Assembly: GCA_964427415.1 (NCBI GenBank)
Contig: CAYRUH010000015.1
Location: 1-64,000 of the forward strand
DNA: 64,000 nt
From: Lentisalinibacter sp964427415
GTDB lineage: Bacteria > Pseudomonadota > Gammaproteobacteria > Steroidobacterales > Woeseiaceae
Direction: 5' to 3'
Position 1 is the first letter of the stretch; every line of letters begins with the position of its first letter. The notes beneath the pieces are model-generated. The model did no database searches, was not told where the DNA came from, and saw only the letters and a program-made list of their open reading frames with translations. This document shows, one piece after another, positions 7,267-15,626 of the stretch. The translations under genes and the position numbers were made by a program.

Positions 7267-9288
7267 ATGCACAGCTCGCGCGCTGTTCCCAACTTCTTCC
7301 TCGCCCTGACCGCGGCGGCTGCGCTGCTTGGCGTGGTTGCCCCGTCTGCAATGGCGACCGGCGCGCTCGCCGACGGCGACGATATCGACGCCCGCCGGCA
7401 GCTGTACGCCACCGTCTATGCCGAGGCGCGGGAAGGCGACTGGGCGCCGGCAGCAGCAGCGGCCGCGCAGCTGCGCGACTATCCGCTCTGGCCCGATCTG
7501 CGCGCGGCCTGGCTGCAGGCGACCATCCGCCGGGCGGATGCAATGGAGGTGGAGAACTTCCTGCGCGAACATGCGCAGCTGCCGCCCGCCCGACGGCTTG
7601 CCGATCGCTGGATCCACGAGCTGGTGCGCCGCGGCGACTGGCCGCGCTTCCTGGCGCTGTACCGCGAGCGCTATGCCGGGGCCGGCATTACCGCACTCGA
7701 CTGCAGCGCGGCGCGGGCGCGGGCGCTGACCGAAGCCGGCCATCGCTACACCGCCACCGACGTCGAGCGGCTCTGGCTGGCGGGACACAGTCAGCCCCGG
7801 GCATGCGATGCCGTGTTCGAGGGCATGCGCGCGCAGGGCCTGCTGGACGCCGAGCGCTACCGGCAGCGGTTCGCACTGGCCATCGATGCCCGGGAATTGC
7901 GCCTCGCCCGCTATCTGGCCCGGAACCTGGATGACGACGCCCGGCGGCAAGCGTCCGCGTGGATGACGATGCAGGACGATCCGGCCGGCCAACTGGTGCG
8001 GCTGGACCCGGCCGAGGTGGACACCGCAGCCCGGGAGCGTGCGCTCTGGGGCATCCGGGCTCTCGCACGGCGCGATCCCGCTTATGCAGCCGAACTCTGG
8101 CGCCGGCTGGCGCCGCAGCTGGGCGTGTCCGGCCGGGAGCGCTGGGAGGTCACCGGGCACATTGCCATCCGCGCAGCCCTGCGCCGCGAGCCGGCTGCCC
8201 CCGGCCTGCTGAAAGCGATTCCCGCCCACCTGGCGTCCGCCGAAGTACTCGCCTGGCGCACCCGGGATGCGCTGCGCCGCGAAGACTGGCCGGACGTGCT
8301 GGCCGCCACCGAAGCGATGCCGCCGGACATGGCCGGAGAGGAGGTCTGGCGCTACTGGCGCGCACGGGCGCTGGCCGCCACCGGCGAGCAGGCCGCTGCC
8401 GAGACCCTGTGGGGTGCCCTCGCCGGGGAGCGCAGTTATCACGGCTTCCTGGCAGCCGATGCAATGGACCTGCCCTACGCCTTCGGCCATGCCCCCCTGC
8501 CGGCCGACCGGCAGACGCTCGCCGCGCTGGCCCGCGACCCCGCTATCCGACGTGCCGGCGAGCTGTTCCGCGTCGGCCTGGAGAGCCACGGACGCAGCGA
8601 GTGGAACGAAGCCGTCGCCGGACTCGATAGCCACCGGCTCGTCCAGGCCGCTGTGCTGGCACACCAGTGGGGCTGGCATTCCCGGGCGATCGCCACCGCG
8701 GCGAAAGCCGGCCGCTACGACGACCTCGGGCTTCGCTATCCGCTGCCTTGGAAGACAGACTTCGAGACCCATGCCGCGGCCGCCGACATCCGCGAGGCCT
8801 GGGCTTACGGCATCGCCCGCAGCGAGAGCCTGTTCATGGCAGATATCCGTTCATCCGCCGGCGCCATCGGGGTGATGCAGCTCATGCCGGCTACCGGGCG
8901 CGGCACCGCCCGGCGTGAGCAACTGCGCTGGCGAGGCTATGCAACGCTGATCGACCCCCCGGCCAACATCCAGCTCGGCACGCGTTACCTGGCCGAGGTC
9001 TATGAACGCTTCGGCGCGAACCCGGTGCTGGCGACGGCGGCGTACAACGCGGGTCCGCACCGGGTCGAGCGCTGGCTGCCAGAGACCGGATCGCTGCCGG
9101 CGGACGTGTGGATCGAGACCCTCCCGTTCGCCGAGACGCGCAGCTACGTCAAGCGCGTCCTCACGGCGGACAGCATCTTCAGCTGGCGCCTCACCGGCCG
9201 CGAGCTCCGGCTCTCGGCGCTGCATCCCCCGGTCGCGCCGCCGGGTGAGCGCCTCGCGCTGGCGCAGGCCGAGGAAACCACACAATGA
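7267..9288 (+). CDS. slt: Soluble lytic murein transglycosylase (Slt70-like)
   Basis: This is a periplasmic enzyme that cleaves peptidoglycan glycan strands with formation of 1,6-anhydromuramic acid. At 673 aa it is close to Slt70 length. After a signal peptide (MHSSRAVPNFFLALTAAAALL...) come a long alpha-helical superhelix (about 40-480) rich in Ala/Arg/Leu and a C-terminal lysozyme-like domain. The catalytic Glu is in GIARSES (about residue 520), followed by GAIGVMQLMPATG and the AYNAGPHRV motif. The frame runs upstream into htrA, but the ATG at 7267 begins the signal sequence. The stop overlaps the start of the next gene (ATGA, 9285-9288), so the two are translationally coupled. Confidence 0.92.
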   Translation: MHSSRAVPNFFLALTAAAALLGVVAPSAMATGALADGDDIDARRQLYATVYAEAREGDWAPAAAAAAQLRDYPLWPDLRAAWLQATIRRADAMEVENFLREHAQLPPARRLADRWIHELVRRGDWPRFLALYRERYAGAGITALDCSAARARALTEAGHRYTATDVERLWLAGHSQPRACDAVFEGMRAQGLLDAERYRQRFALAIDARELRLARYLARNLDDDARRQASAWMTMQDDPAGQLVRLDPAEVDTAARERALWGIRALARRDPAYAAELWRRLAPQLGVSGRERWEVTGHIAIRAALRREPAAPGLLKAIPAHLASAEVLAWRTRDALRREDWPDVLAATEAMPPDMAGEEVWRYWRARALAATGEQAAAETLWGALAGERSYHGFLAADAMDLPYAFGHAPLPADRQTLAALARDPAIRRAGELFRVGLESHGRSEWNEAVAGLDSHRLVQAAVLAHQWGWHSRAIATAAKAGRYDDLGLRYPLPWKTDFETHAAAADIREAWAYGIARSESLFMADIRSSAGAIGVMQLMPATGRGTARREQLRWRGYATLIDPPANIQLGTRYLAEVYERFGANPVLATAAYNAGPHRVERWLPETGSLPADVWIETLPFAETRSYVKRVLTADSIFSWRLTGRELRLSALHPPVAPPGERLALAQAEETTQ

Positions 9289-10250
9289 CCCATAACATCT
9301 GCGTATTGGGCGGCACCGGCTTCGTCGGTACCGAGATCGTCGAGCGTCTCGCCGCGGAGCAGCACCGGGTCCTGGTACCCACGCGCAACGTGGAGAACGG
9401 GCGCCAACTGAAGGTGTTGCCCACGGTCACGCTGGTCGCCGCCGACGTGCATGAACCGGCCGCCCTGGAGCGGCTGTTCCAGGGGCAGGACACCGTGATC
9501 AACCTGGTGGGGATCCTGAACGAGTCCGGCCACAGCGGCCGCGGCTTCGACGCCGCGCACCGGGAACTCACCCGCAAGGTGGTAACGGCCTGCCGGTCGG
9601 CCGGCGTCGGGCGCCTGCTGCAGATGAGCGCGCTTAAGGCCGACCCGGCGGGCCCGAGCCACTACCTGCGCACGAAGGGCGAGGCCGAGGAGATCATCGA
9701 ACGCGACAGCGGCGAAGCGCTGGCCTGGACCATCTTCCAGCCCTCGGTGATCTTCGGACCGGACGACGGTTTCGTGAACCGCTTCGCCGGCCTGCTGAAG
9801 TTCCTGCCCGTGCTGCCGCTGGCCATGCCCGACTCCCGTTTCGCGCCGGTCTCGGTGGACGACGTGGCCGAGGCCTTCGCTCTCTCCCTGGACGACGCGG
9901 AGACCGAGTCGCGGCGCTACGAACTCTGCGGACCGAGCACCTACACGCTCCGTGAACTGGTGGAGCTGATCTGCTCGACGCTGGAGATCCGCCGCCTGAT
10001 CATAGGATTGCCGGAATGGGCGTCACGGCTGCAGGCCCGCATCTTCGAATACGTGCCGGGCAAGCCGCTGTCCTGGGACAATTACCGGTCCCTGACGGTG
10101 CCCAGCGTCTGCGACAGCGACGGCTTCGAGCACTTTGGTATCCGCCCCCGCTCGCTGGAGACCGCCATACCCCTGTACATCGGCAAGGCGGGCCGCAACG
10201 CCCGTTATTCCCGCTACCGGCGCGAAGCCGGACGCAGTACTCAACGATAG
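9285..10250 (+). CDS. NAD(P)-binding protein, complex I NDUFA9-like atypical SDR
   Basis: This is a 321-aa Rossmann-fold protein of the extended/atypical SDR group that includes mitochondrial NDUFA9 and bacterial YbjT/NmrA relatives. The N-terminal dinucleotide motif is CVLGGTGFVGTEI. Central segments VINLVGIL, MSALKADPAGPSHYLRTKGEAE and PSVIFGPDD correspond to the NDUFA9 subgroup, where the Tyr-x3-Lys dyad becomes Y-x2-TK. No membrane segment is seen. The physiological substrate of the bacterial family is not established; NAD(P)H or quinone-linked chemistry is inferred. It is coupled to slt by a 4-base overlap and converges with the lipoprotein gene at 10280. Confidence 0.8.
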   Translation: MTHNICVLGGTGFVGTEIVERLAAEQHRVLVPTRNVENGRQLKVLPTVTLVAADVHEPAALERLFQGQDTVINLVGILNESGHSGRGFDAAHRELTRKVVTACRSAGVGRLLQMSALKADPAGPSHYLRTKGEAEEIIERDSGEALAWTIFQPSVIFGPDDGFVNRFAGLLKFLPVLPLAMPDSRFAPVSVDDVAEAFALSLDDAETESRRYELCGPSTYTLRELVELICSTLEIRRLIIGLPEWASRLQARIFEYVPGKPLSWDNYRSLTVPSVCDSDGFEHFGIRPRSLETAIPLYIGKAGRNARYSRYRREAGRSTQR

Positions 10251-10299
10251 GCCACCAGGCCGATTGCTCAACTGATCACTCAACGATAAGCCGCCAGGC
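10239..10299. repeat. 22-bp direct repeat spanning two convergent stop codons
   Basis: ACTCAACGATAGGCCACCAG (from 10239) recurs from 10278 with two changes over 22 bp. The first copy carries the stop of the NDUFA9-like gene, the second overlaps the stop of the convergent peptidase gene. This looks like a local duplication at the gene junction. Confidence 0.6.
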
Positions 10300-11305
10300 T
10301 TTCGCGCCGCGCCGCCGGTTCCAGCTCCGCGAGCGCGGCGGCACGCTCATAGAAACAGGCGAGTTCGCCGCCGCAGGTGTCCAGCAGGCCCGTGAACTCC
10401 GGCACCAGACCGTGGTAGGCCATCGCCGGCACCAGCGCCGCATTGTCGGTCGGCGGCTGCCGGGGAGCGATGGGCGAGCGCGCCAGTCCGGCAAACAGGC
10501 GCGCCTTTTCCGCCCGCATCTCCGCCGGCGGCCGCTCACTCGCATAAAGCGCCTGCAGGCGGCTGCGCAGCGCCTCCACCTGTGCCATCCAGTCGCCGAG
10601 CCATGCCACCCGCCGCTCCAGTGCCGCGAGAGCCTCCGCGTCGCCGCGCGATCGCAGCCACCGCCGTGCGCCCGCGCGCCCCACCACGGTGGCGAATGAC
10701 TCGTTGAATTCGGTGTCGTCCTGGACGTACAGGCGCTGGTGCGCCAGTTCGTGGAACAGGGTCTCCGCCAGCCGCAGGTCGGACCAGCCCATCATCGTGT
10801 TCAGCACGGGGTCAGCGAAGCGGCCAAGGGTGGAGTAGGCGGCCACGCCCGCGATATGGGTGTCGTAACCCTCCGCGGCCAGACGCGCCGCCTCGGCCTC
10901 GGCTGCCTCCCGCTCGAAATAGCCGCGGTAGGCGACGCAGCCGGCCACCGGGAAGCACCAGCGCTTCGGCTCCAGCGAAAACTCCGCCGCCGCGAACACG
11001 TTCCAGACGACGAAGTCACGCCCGAGGTCGGCGTAACTGCGATAGCTGCCGTTATCGGGCAGGCCGAGCTCGGTCACCGCGAATTCCCTCGCCGAACCCA
11101 CCAGCTCCAGGCGCCTGCGCAGCGATGGCGATGTGCCGGGATCAGCCACCACCTCGGCGATGGGCGTGCGCTTGCGCACGATCTCCAGCTGCCCGCGTGC
11201 GGCCTGCAGGTAGTAGCAACCGCCGAGACTTGTCGAGAGGACGATGACGACCAGCGCCGCCGGCGCCGCACGGATGAGGGATTTGCGGACCATTCGTGTC
11301 TTCAC
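10280..11305 (-). CDS. Putative zinc aminopeptidase lipoprotein (PF10023-like)
   Basis: This is a predicted membrane-anchored metallopeptidase of 341 aa. The N-terminus has a lipoprotein signal (SLGG-C, Cys about residue 30). The metal motif HELAHQ (about residue 187) is followed about 13 residues later by a second Glu in FNESFAT, the gluzincin-like arrangement. The segment YSTLGRFADPVL and the tight Trp/Tyr-rich middle are typical of the proteobacterial 'putative aminopeptidase' family; peptidase activity is family-level inference. Two in-frame starts (11305 and 11293) both give a positively charged n-region. The gene is divergent from cca with only about 14 bases between the starts, so the promoters must overlap or lie inside the opposite gene. 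Confidence 0.75.
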   Translation of the reverse strand: MKTRMVRKSLIRAAPAALVVIVLSTSLGGCYYLQAARGQLEIVRKRTPIAEVVADPGTSPSLRRRLELVGSAREFAVTELGLPDNGSYRSYADLGRDFVVWNVFAAAEFSLEPKRWCFPVAGCVAYRGYFEREAAEAEAARLAAEGYDTHIAGVAAYSTLGRFADPVLNTMMGWSDLRLAETLFHELAHQRLYVQDDTEFNESFATVVGRAGARRWLRSRGDAEALAALERRVAWLGDWMAQVEALRSRLQALYASERPPAEMRAEKARLFAGLARSPIAPRQPPTDNAALVPAMAYHGLVPEFTGLLDTCGGELACFYERAAALAELEPAARRESLAAYR

Positions 11306-11319
11306 GTTAGAATGCGCAG

Positions 11320-12579
11320 ATGGAAGTCTACCTTGTCGGCGGGGCGGTCCGTGATCGCCTGCTCGGCCTGCCGGTCCGCGAGCGGGACTGGGTCGTCGTC
11401 GGCGCCACGCCGGCAGAGATGATCGAGCAGGGCTATCGTCAGGTCGGCAAAGACTTCCCGGTATTCCTGCACCCGGACACGGGCGAGGAATATGCGCTGG
11501 CCCGCAGCGAGCGCAAGTCCGGCCATGGTTACCACGGCTTCGAGTTCGACGCCTCGCCGGACGTCACGCTGGAGGATGATCTCCGTCGCCGCGACCTCAC
11601 CGTCAATGCCATGGCCGAGGTACCCGACGGCACGATCATCGACCCTTACGGCGGCCGAGGCGATCTGCAGCAGCGGATACTCCGGCACGTCTCGCCCGCC
11701 TTTTCAGAGGACCCGTTGCGCGTGCTGCGTGCCGCGCGCTTCGCCGCCCGCTTCTCCGGCCTGGGTTTCAGCCTCGCCGGCGAGACCCTCGGCCTGATGG
11801 CGGAGCTGGCCCAGTCCGGCGAACTGGAGCATCTCACGCCCGAGCGGGTCTGGCAGGAAACGGCCAACGCTCTGGAGGGGCCCAGGCCTGCCGTCTACTT
11901 CCACATCCTCTACGTCTGCGGCGCCCTGGCGGTCCTGTTCCCCGAACTGGACGCGCTGTTCGGCGTGCCCCAGCCGGAGCAATGGCATCCCGAGGTCGAC
12001 ACCGGCCTGCATACGCTGCTGGTACTCGAACAGGCGACCCGGCTGTCGCCGTCCCTGTCGGTACGCTTCGCCGCCCTCACCCATGACCTCGGCAAGGGCG
12101 AGACACCGGAAGCGGAATGGCCCAGCCACCGGGGACACGAACGGCGCAGCGTGCGCCTGCTCGGCCGTCTCTGCCAGCGCCTGCCCGTGCCGAAGGCCTG
12201 CCGCGACCTCGCCCTGCTGGTGGCCGAGTATCACGGCCTGTGCCATCGCGCGGGGGAACTCAGGCCGTCGACGGTGATGAAGCTGCTGGAGGCCGCAGAC
12301 GCTTTCCGGCGGCCGGACCGGTTCGACGAATTCCTGCTCGCCTGCGAAGCCGACGCCCGCGGACGCACCGGCCTTGAGGACCGCCCCTACCCGCAGGCCG
12401 ACCGGCTGCGCAGGGCCCGGGAGGTCGCCGCCGCGGTCTCGGCCGGCGACGTAGCCGGCGCGGACCTCGAGGGGCCTGCCATCGGCCGGGCGATCCGGGA
12501 AGCGCGCATCGACGCCCTGCGCGCTGCGCTACCCCGTCAGGCAGACTGGCGCACCGACAAGCCCGGGACGCCCGGCTAG
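11320..12579 (+). CDS. cca: CCA-adding tRNA nucleotidyltransferase (multifunctional)
   Basis: This enzyme adds or repairs the 3'-terminal CCA of tRNAs without a nucleic-acid template. At 419 aa it is the length of the E. coli-type enzyme. The N-terminal nucleotidyltransferase domain shows YLVGGAVRDRLLG, then ERDWVVVGA, and the EDDLRRRDLTVNAMA template motif. A C-terminal HD domain (LTHDLGKGE) would give the phosphatase/phosphodiesterase activity of the multifunctional type. By alignment to E. coli numbering, the first carboxylate of the catalytic D21-x-D23 pair is Glu here (RERDW). Its 3' end overlaps the convergent uppP by 4 bases. Confidence 0.93.
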   Translation: MEVYLVGGAVRDRLLGLPVRERDWVVVGATPAEMIEQGYRQVGKDFPVFLHPDTGEEYALARSERKSGHGYHGFEFDASPDVTLEDDLRRRDLTVNAMAEVPDGTIIDPYGGRGDLQQRILRHVSPAFSEDPLRVLRAARFAARFSGLGFSLAGETLGLMAELAQSGELEHLTPERVWQETANALEGPRPAVYFHILYVCGALAVLFPELDALFGVPQPEQWHPEVDTGLHTLLVLEQATRLSPSLSVRFAALTHDLGKGETPEAEWPSHRGHERRSVRLLGRLCQRLPVPKACRDLALLVAEYHGLCHRAGELRPSTVMKLLEAADAFRRPDRFDEFLLACEADARGRTGLEDRPYPQADRLRRAREVAAAVSAGDVAGADLEGPAIGRAIREARIDALRAALPRQADWRTDKPGTPG

Positions 12580-13373
12580 ACCACCAGCCAGAGGATCACG
12601 CCCGCCAGCACCACCCGGTACACCGCGAACGGCCACATGCCGATGCGCTCGATGAAGCCGAGAAACAACCGGATCGCCAGATAGGCGGTGACCGCCGAGA
12701 TGGCGGTGGCACCGGCCAGGATGCCCCAGCGGACCGGGACCGTCGACTCGATCAGATTCCAGGTCTCCAGACCGCTCGCCGCCAGGATGGCGGGCACCGA
12801 CAGCAGGAAGGAAAACCGCGCCGCGGCACTGCGAGTGAGTCCCAGCGCCATCGCGGCGGTCATGGTGATGCCCGAGCGCGACGTCCCGGGTATGAGCGCG
12901 AGCACCTGCGCCAGGCCGACCAGCAAGGCATCGCCGAGCCGCAGGGAGTCTTCCGAACGGCGCTGGGCGCCGAACACATCCGCCAGCCATAGCACGATGC
13001 CGAAGCCACCGGTAGCCGCGGCGATGACGAGTGCCGAGCGCAGATTCGCCTCGATCCAGTCGTGCCCGGCCAGGCCCGCCAGGCCGAGCGGCAGCGTGCC
13101 GACCATCACCGCCCAGGCGAGCCGGGATTCCGGCGACGCACCGCCGCCGCGGACCTGGCGCAACCAGCCGCCGGCCATCGCGAGCAGATCGCGTCGGAAG
13201 ACGATCAGCACCGCGGCGAGGGTGCCGAAGTGCACGGCCACATCGAAGGCGAGGCCCTGGTCCTGCCAGCCGGCTATTACCGGCACCAGCACCAGATGAC
13301 CGGAACTGGAGATGGGAAGGAACTCGGTCAGACCCTGCAACAGGGCGAGGACGACCGATTGCCACCAGGTCAC
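12576..13373 (-). CDS. uppP: Undecaprenyl-diphosphatase UppP (BacA)
   Basis: This integral-membrane enzyme recycles undecaprenyl diphosphate to the monophosphate carrier for peptidoglycan and O-antigen synthesis; overproduction confers bacitracin resistance. The 265-aa, about 7-8 helix protein carries both signature segments: GLTEFLPISSSGHL near the N-terminus with the catalytic Glu, and IPGTSRSGITMT in the middle with the conserved Arg. The length is normal. The gene lies between cca (convergent) and the MidA-type methyltransferase on the same strand 23 bases upstream, so the latter two may be co-transcribed. Confidence 0.93.
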   Translation of the reverse strand: MTWWQSVVLALLQGLTEFLPISSSGHLVLVPVIAGWQDQGLAFDVAVHFGTLAAVLIVFRRDLLAMAGGWLRQVRGGGASPESRLAWAVMVGTLPLGLAGLAGHDWIEANLRSALVIAAATGGFGIVLWLADVFGAQRRSEDSLRLGDALLVGLAQVLALIPGTSRSGITMTAAMALGLTRSAAARFSFLLSVPAILAASGLETWNLIESTVPVRWGILAGATAISAVTAYLAIRLFLGFIERIGMWPFAVYRVVLAGVILWLVV

Positions 13374-13395
13374 GGCAAAGGACTCGAAGACAGAC

Positions 13396-14592
13396 TCACA
13401 GGGTGCGCCTGAGATCGCTCAGGGCGAATCCCCGCGGAAAGAGCTCCGTCGCCCGCCTGTAACCCATGAATCTGAACGCCTCGCCCATCTCGCCGGGGAG
13501 CGTAAGGGTTTTGACCTCGCCAGACAACGCGAGCCGCTGCCGCTCGTCGAGGGACTCCAGGCCCGCCAGTTCGGCCTCCAGCCCGGCCGCGATCAGGAAG
13601 TGAGCCTGGGTCGTGTAGCCGATCAGATCCAGCCCGGCGGCGAGGCCGGCCCGCGCCAGTGCCGTGAAATCCACCCAGGCTGTCAGATCCTGCAGGCCCG
13701 GCCAGAACAGCGCATCCTCGTGGCCGCGGTGCCGGTAGTGGCAACGGAAGGTGCCGCCGCTGCGTGCCGGCGCGTAATACTCGGCCTCACTGAGTCCGTA
13801 ATCCGCAAGCAGCAGGAACCCTTCGCCCAGCCCGGCGGCGACGTTCTCCATCCAGCCGGGCAGACCGAGGGACAGTTCGGAGACGTAACCCGGTGCCAGG
13901 CGCCGGCCGAGCCTTGCTTCCAGCGCGGCCACCGCACCGGCGAGCGCCGGCGGTGCCGGGACCCACTCGAGTGCGAGCCCCGCTGGCGTCTCCGTGACGA
14001 CGGCCCGGCTGACGCCCTCCGCCTCGCGGCGGAAACGCTCCACCGGTAATGCGTCCACCACCTCGTTGCCCACGATCACCCCGCGCAGGGGCTCTGCGGG
14101 CAGCGCCTCCAGCCAGCGCACCCGGTCCGAGAGCTCCGGCACCCGGCCGGAGATGCACTCACGCTGACGGGCACGCAGATCCGCGCTCACCTCGAGGATC
14201 AGATAACGCTCCGGCTGCGCACCTGCCGCATCCAGCGCGGCCAGTAGTTCCGCCGCCATCACGCCGCTGCCGGCGCCCAGCTCCAGGATGTCGCCGCCAC
14301 CCACGGCGCCGAGCATCTCCGCGAGCTGGCGCGCGAGGACTCGGGAGAAGATCGGGCTCACTTCGGGCGCCGTGACAAAGTCCCCGGCCGGACCGAACTT
14401 TCGCGTGCCGGCCGAGTAGTAACCCAGGCCCGGGGCGTAAAGGGCCAGGTTCATGTAGTCCGCGAAGCCGAGCGCGCCGCCGGCCGCGCGTATGCGCTCG
14501 CGGACCAGCGCCACGAGCCGCGCCGAATGAGCCCGGGCGTCGGACCCCGGCGCCGGCAGCGCGTTCGTTCTCTCGTCCCGGACTTGCATCAT
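13396..14592 (-). CDS. SAM-dependent methyltransferase, MidA/NDUFAF7 family
   Basis: This is a 398-aa class I methyltransferase-like protein of the COG1565 family. The mitochondrial member (NDUFAF7/MidA) methylates an arginine of the complex I subunit NDUFS2; bacterial targets are unproven. Family landmarks are FADYMNLALYAPGLGYYSAG near the N-terminus, FVTAPEVSPIF, the SAM motif ILELGAGSGVMAAELL and the GVIVGNEVVDALPV block. There is no signal or membrane segment, so it is cytosolic. Two consecutive ATGs (14592, 14589) can serve as start. It diverges from the pteridine reductase, 47 bases between starts, and lies upstream of uppP. Confidence 0.85.
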   Translation of the reverse strand: MMQVRDERTNALPAPGSDARAHSARLVALVRERIRAAGGALGFADYMNLALYAPGLGYYSAGTRKFGPAGDFVTAPEVSPIFSRVLARQLAEMLGAVGGGDILELGAGSGVMAAELLAALDAAGAQPERYLILEVSADLRARQRECISGRVPELSDRVRWLEALPAEPLRGVIVGNEVVDALPVERFRREAEGVSRAVVTETPAGLALEWVPAPPALAGAVAALEARLGRRLAPGYVSELSLGLPGWMENVAAGLGEGFLLLADYGLSEAEYYAPARSGGTFRCHYRHRGHEDALFWPGLQDLTAWVDFTALARAGLAAGLDLIGYTTQAHFLIAAGLEAELAGLESLDERQRLALSGEVKTLTLPGEMGEAFRFMGYRRATELFPRGFALSDLRRTL

Positions 14593-14639
14593 CTCCTGCG
14601 AAGCCGTATCACTGCCGGAGCCGAAACACAGGTCCGGCT

Positions 14640-15607
14640 ATGGGCGGACAAACGGGCGGACAGACGGGCGGACGCAAGGCAACCGGCATGGGCGAAAACG
14701 ACAGTCACAAGAATTTCGGCTCCCGCTGGGTCCTGATCACCGGCGGCGCGAAGCGCATCGGCGCAGAGATCGCGCGCACGCTGCACGGAGCCGGAGCGAA
14801 TATCGCGGTGCATTATCGCAGCTCCGCCGGGCCCGCCGAAGCGCTGGTGGCCGAACTCGAAGCTTTGAGGTCCGGCTCGGCGGCCGCCTTCGCCGCCGAT
14901 CTGCTCGAGGACGAGGCCCGGGATGCGCTGGTGCAGCGGGTCGTGGAGCGCACCGGGCGGCTCGACGTGCTGGTGAATAATGCTTCCACGTTCTATCCGA
15001 CGCCGCTCGGCACCATCACGCGGCAGCACTGGGACGACCTGCTGGGTACCAACCTGAAGGCGCCGCTGTTCCTGTCCCAGGCGGCGGCGCCGCACCTGCG
15101 GGCAACCGGCGGCGTGATCGTCAACCTGGTGGACATCCACGCGCGCCGCCCGCTGCGCGACCATCCGGTCTACGGGCCCGCCAAGGCCGGACTCGCCATG
15201 CTGACCCGCTCGCTGGCCAAGGACCTCGGCCCGGACATCCGGGTCAACGGCGTCTCGCCGGGCGCCATCCTGTGGCCCGAAGACGNNNNNNNNNNNNNNN
15301 NNNNNNNNNNNNNNNNNNNNNNNNNNNNNNNNNNNNNNNNNNNNNNNNNNNNNNNNNNNNNNNNNNNNNNNNNNNNNNNNNNNNNCCGGACATCCGGGTC
15401 AACGGCGTCTCGCCGGGCGCCATCCTGTGGCCCGAAGACGAGGACATGACGGAGTCGGCGAAAGCCGGCATCATCGGCCAGACGGCGCTGAAGCGCACCG
15501 GCTCGCCGGCGGACATCGCCGGCTGCGTCCTCTACCTGGTGCGCGACGCCACCTACGTCACCGGCCAGATCATCGCCGTCGACGGCGGGCGCAGTCTGGG
15601 CTGGTAG
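14640..15607 (+). CDS. Pteridine reductase (FolM/PTR1-like SDR), interrupted by an assembly gap
   Basis: This is an SDR that reduces dihydropteridines (FolM/PTR1 type) with NADPH. The cofactor motif is LITGGAKRIGAEI, the hallmark GGxKRxG of pteridine reductases, followed by VNNAS and the catalytic YGPAK. The C-terminal part has TYVTGQIIAVDGGRSLGW. The frame contains 100 Ns (15286-15385), and the 55 bases before them are repeated exactly after them. Collapsing the duplication gives one continuous frame, about 270 aa, so the gene itself is probably intact. The first ATG (14640) lies in a 12-bp GGGCGGACAAAC-type repeat; the ATG at 14688 is an alternative. folK and folB nearby fit a pterin role. 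Confidence 0.85.
15231..15440. other. Assembly gap with duplicated 55-bp flanks
   Basis: 100 Ns occupy 15286-15385. The 55 bases 15231-15285 are identical to 15386-15440. Fifty-five is a common de Bruijn k-mer size, so two contigs sharing one k-mer were scaffolded with a default gap instead of being merged. The true locus is most likely 155 bases shorter. Confidence 0.9.
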
Positions 15608-15626
15608 GCGGGGCTGGCAGGCAGAC

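Noticed and set aside
4971..7412. 813-codon minus-strand frame
   Set aside because: It runs antisense through hsp20, htrA and the start of slt with no family features and an Asp/Ala/Arg-rich composition.
15231..15607. Tandem duplication within the pteridine reductase gene
   Set aside because: The repeat directly flanks 100 Ns and is exactly 55 bp, which is better explained by assembly.
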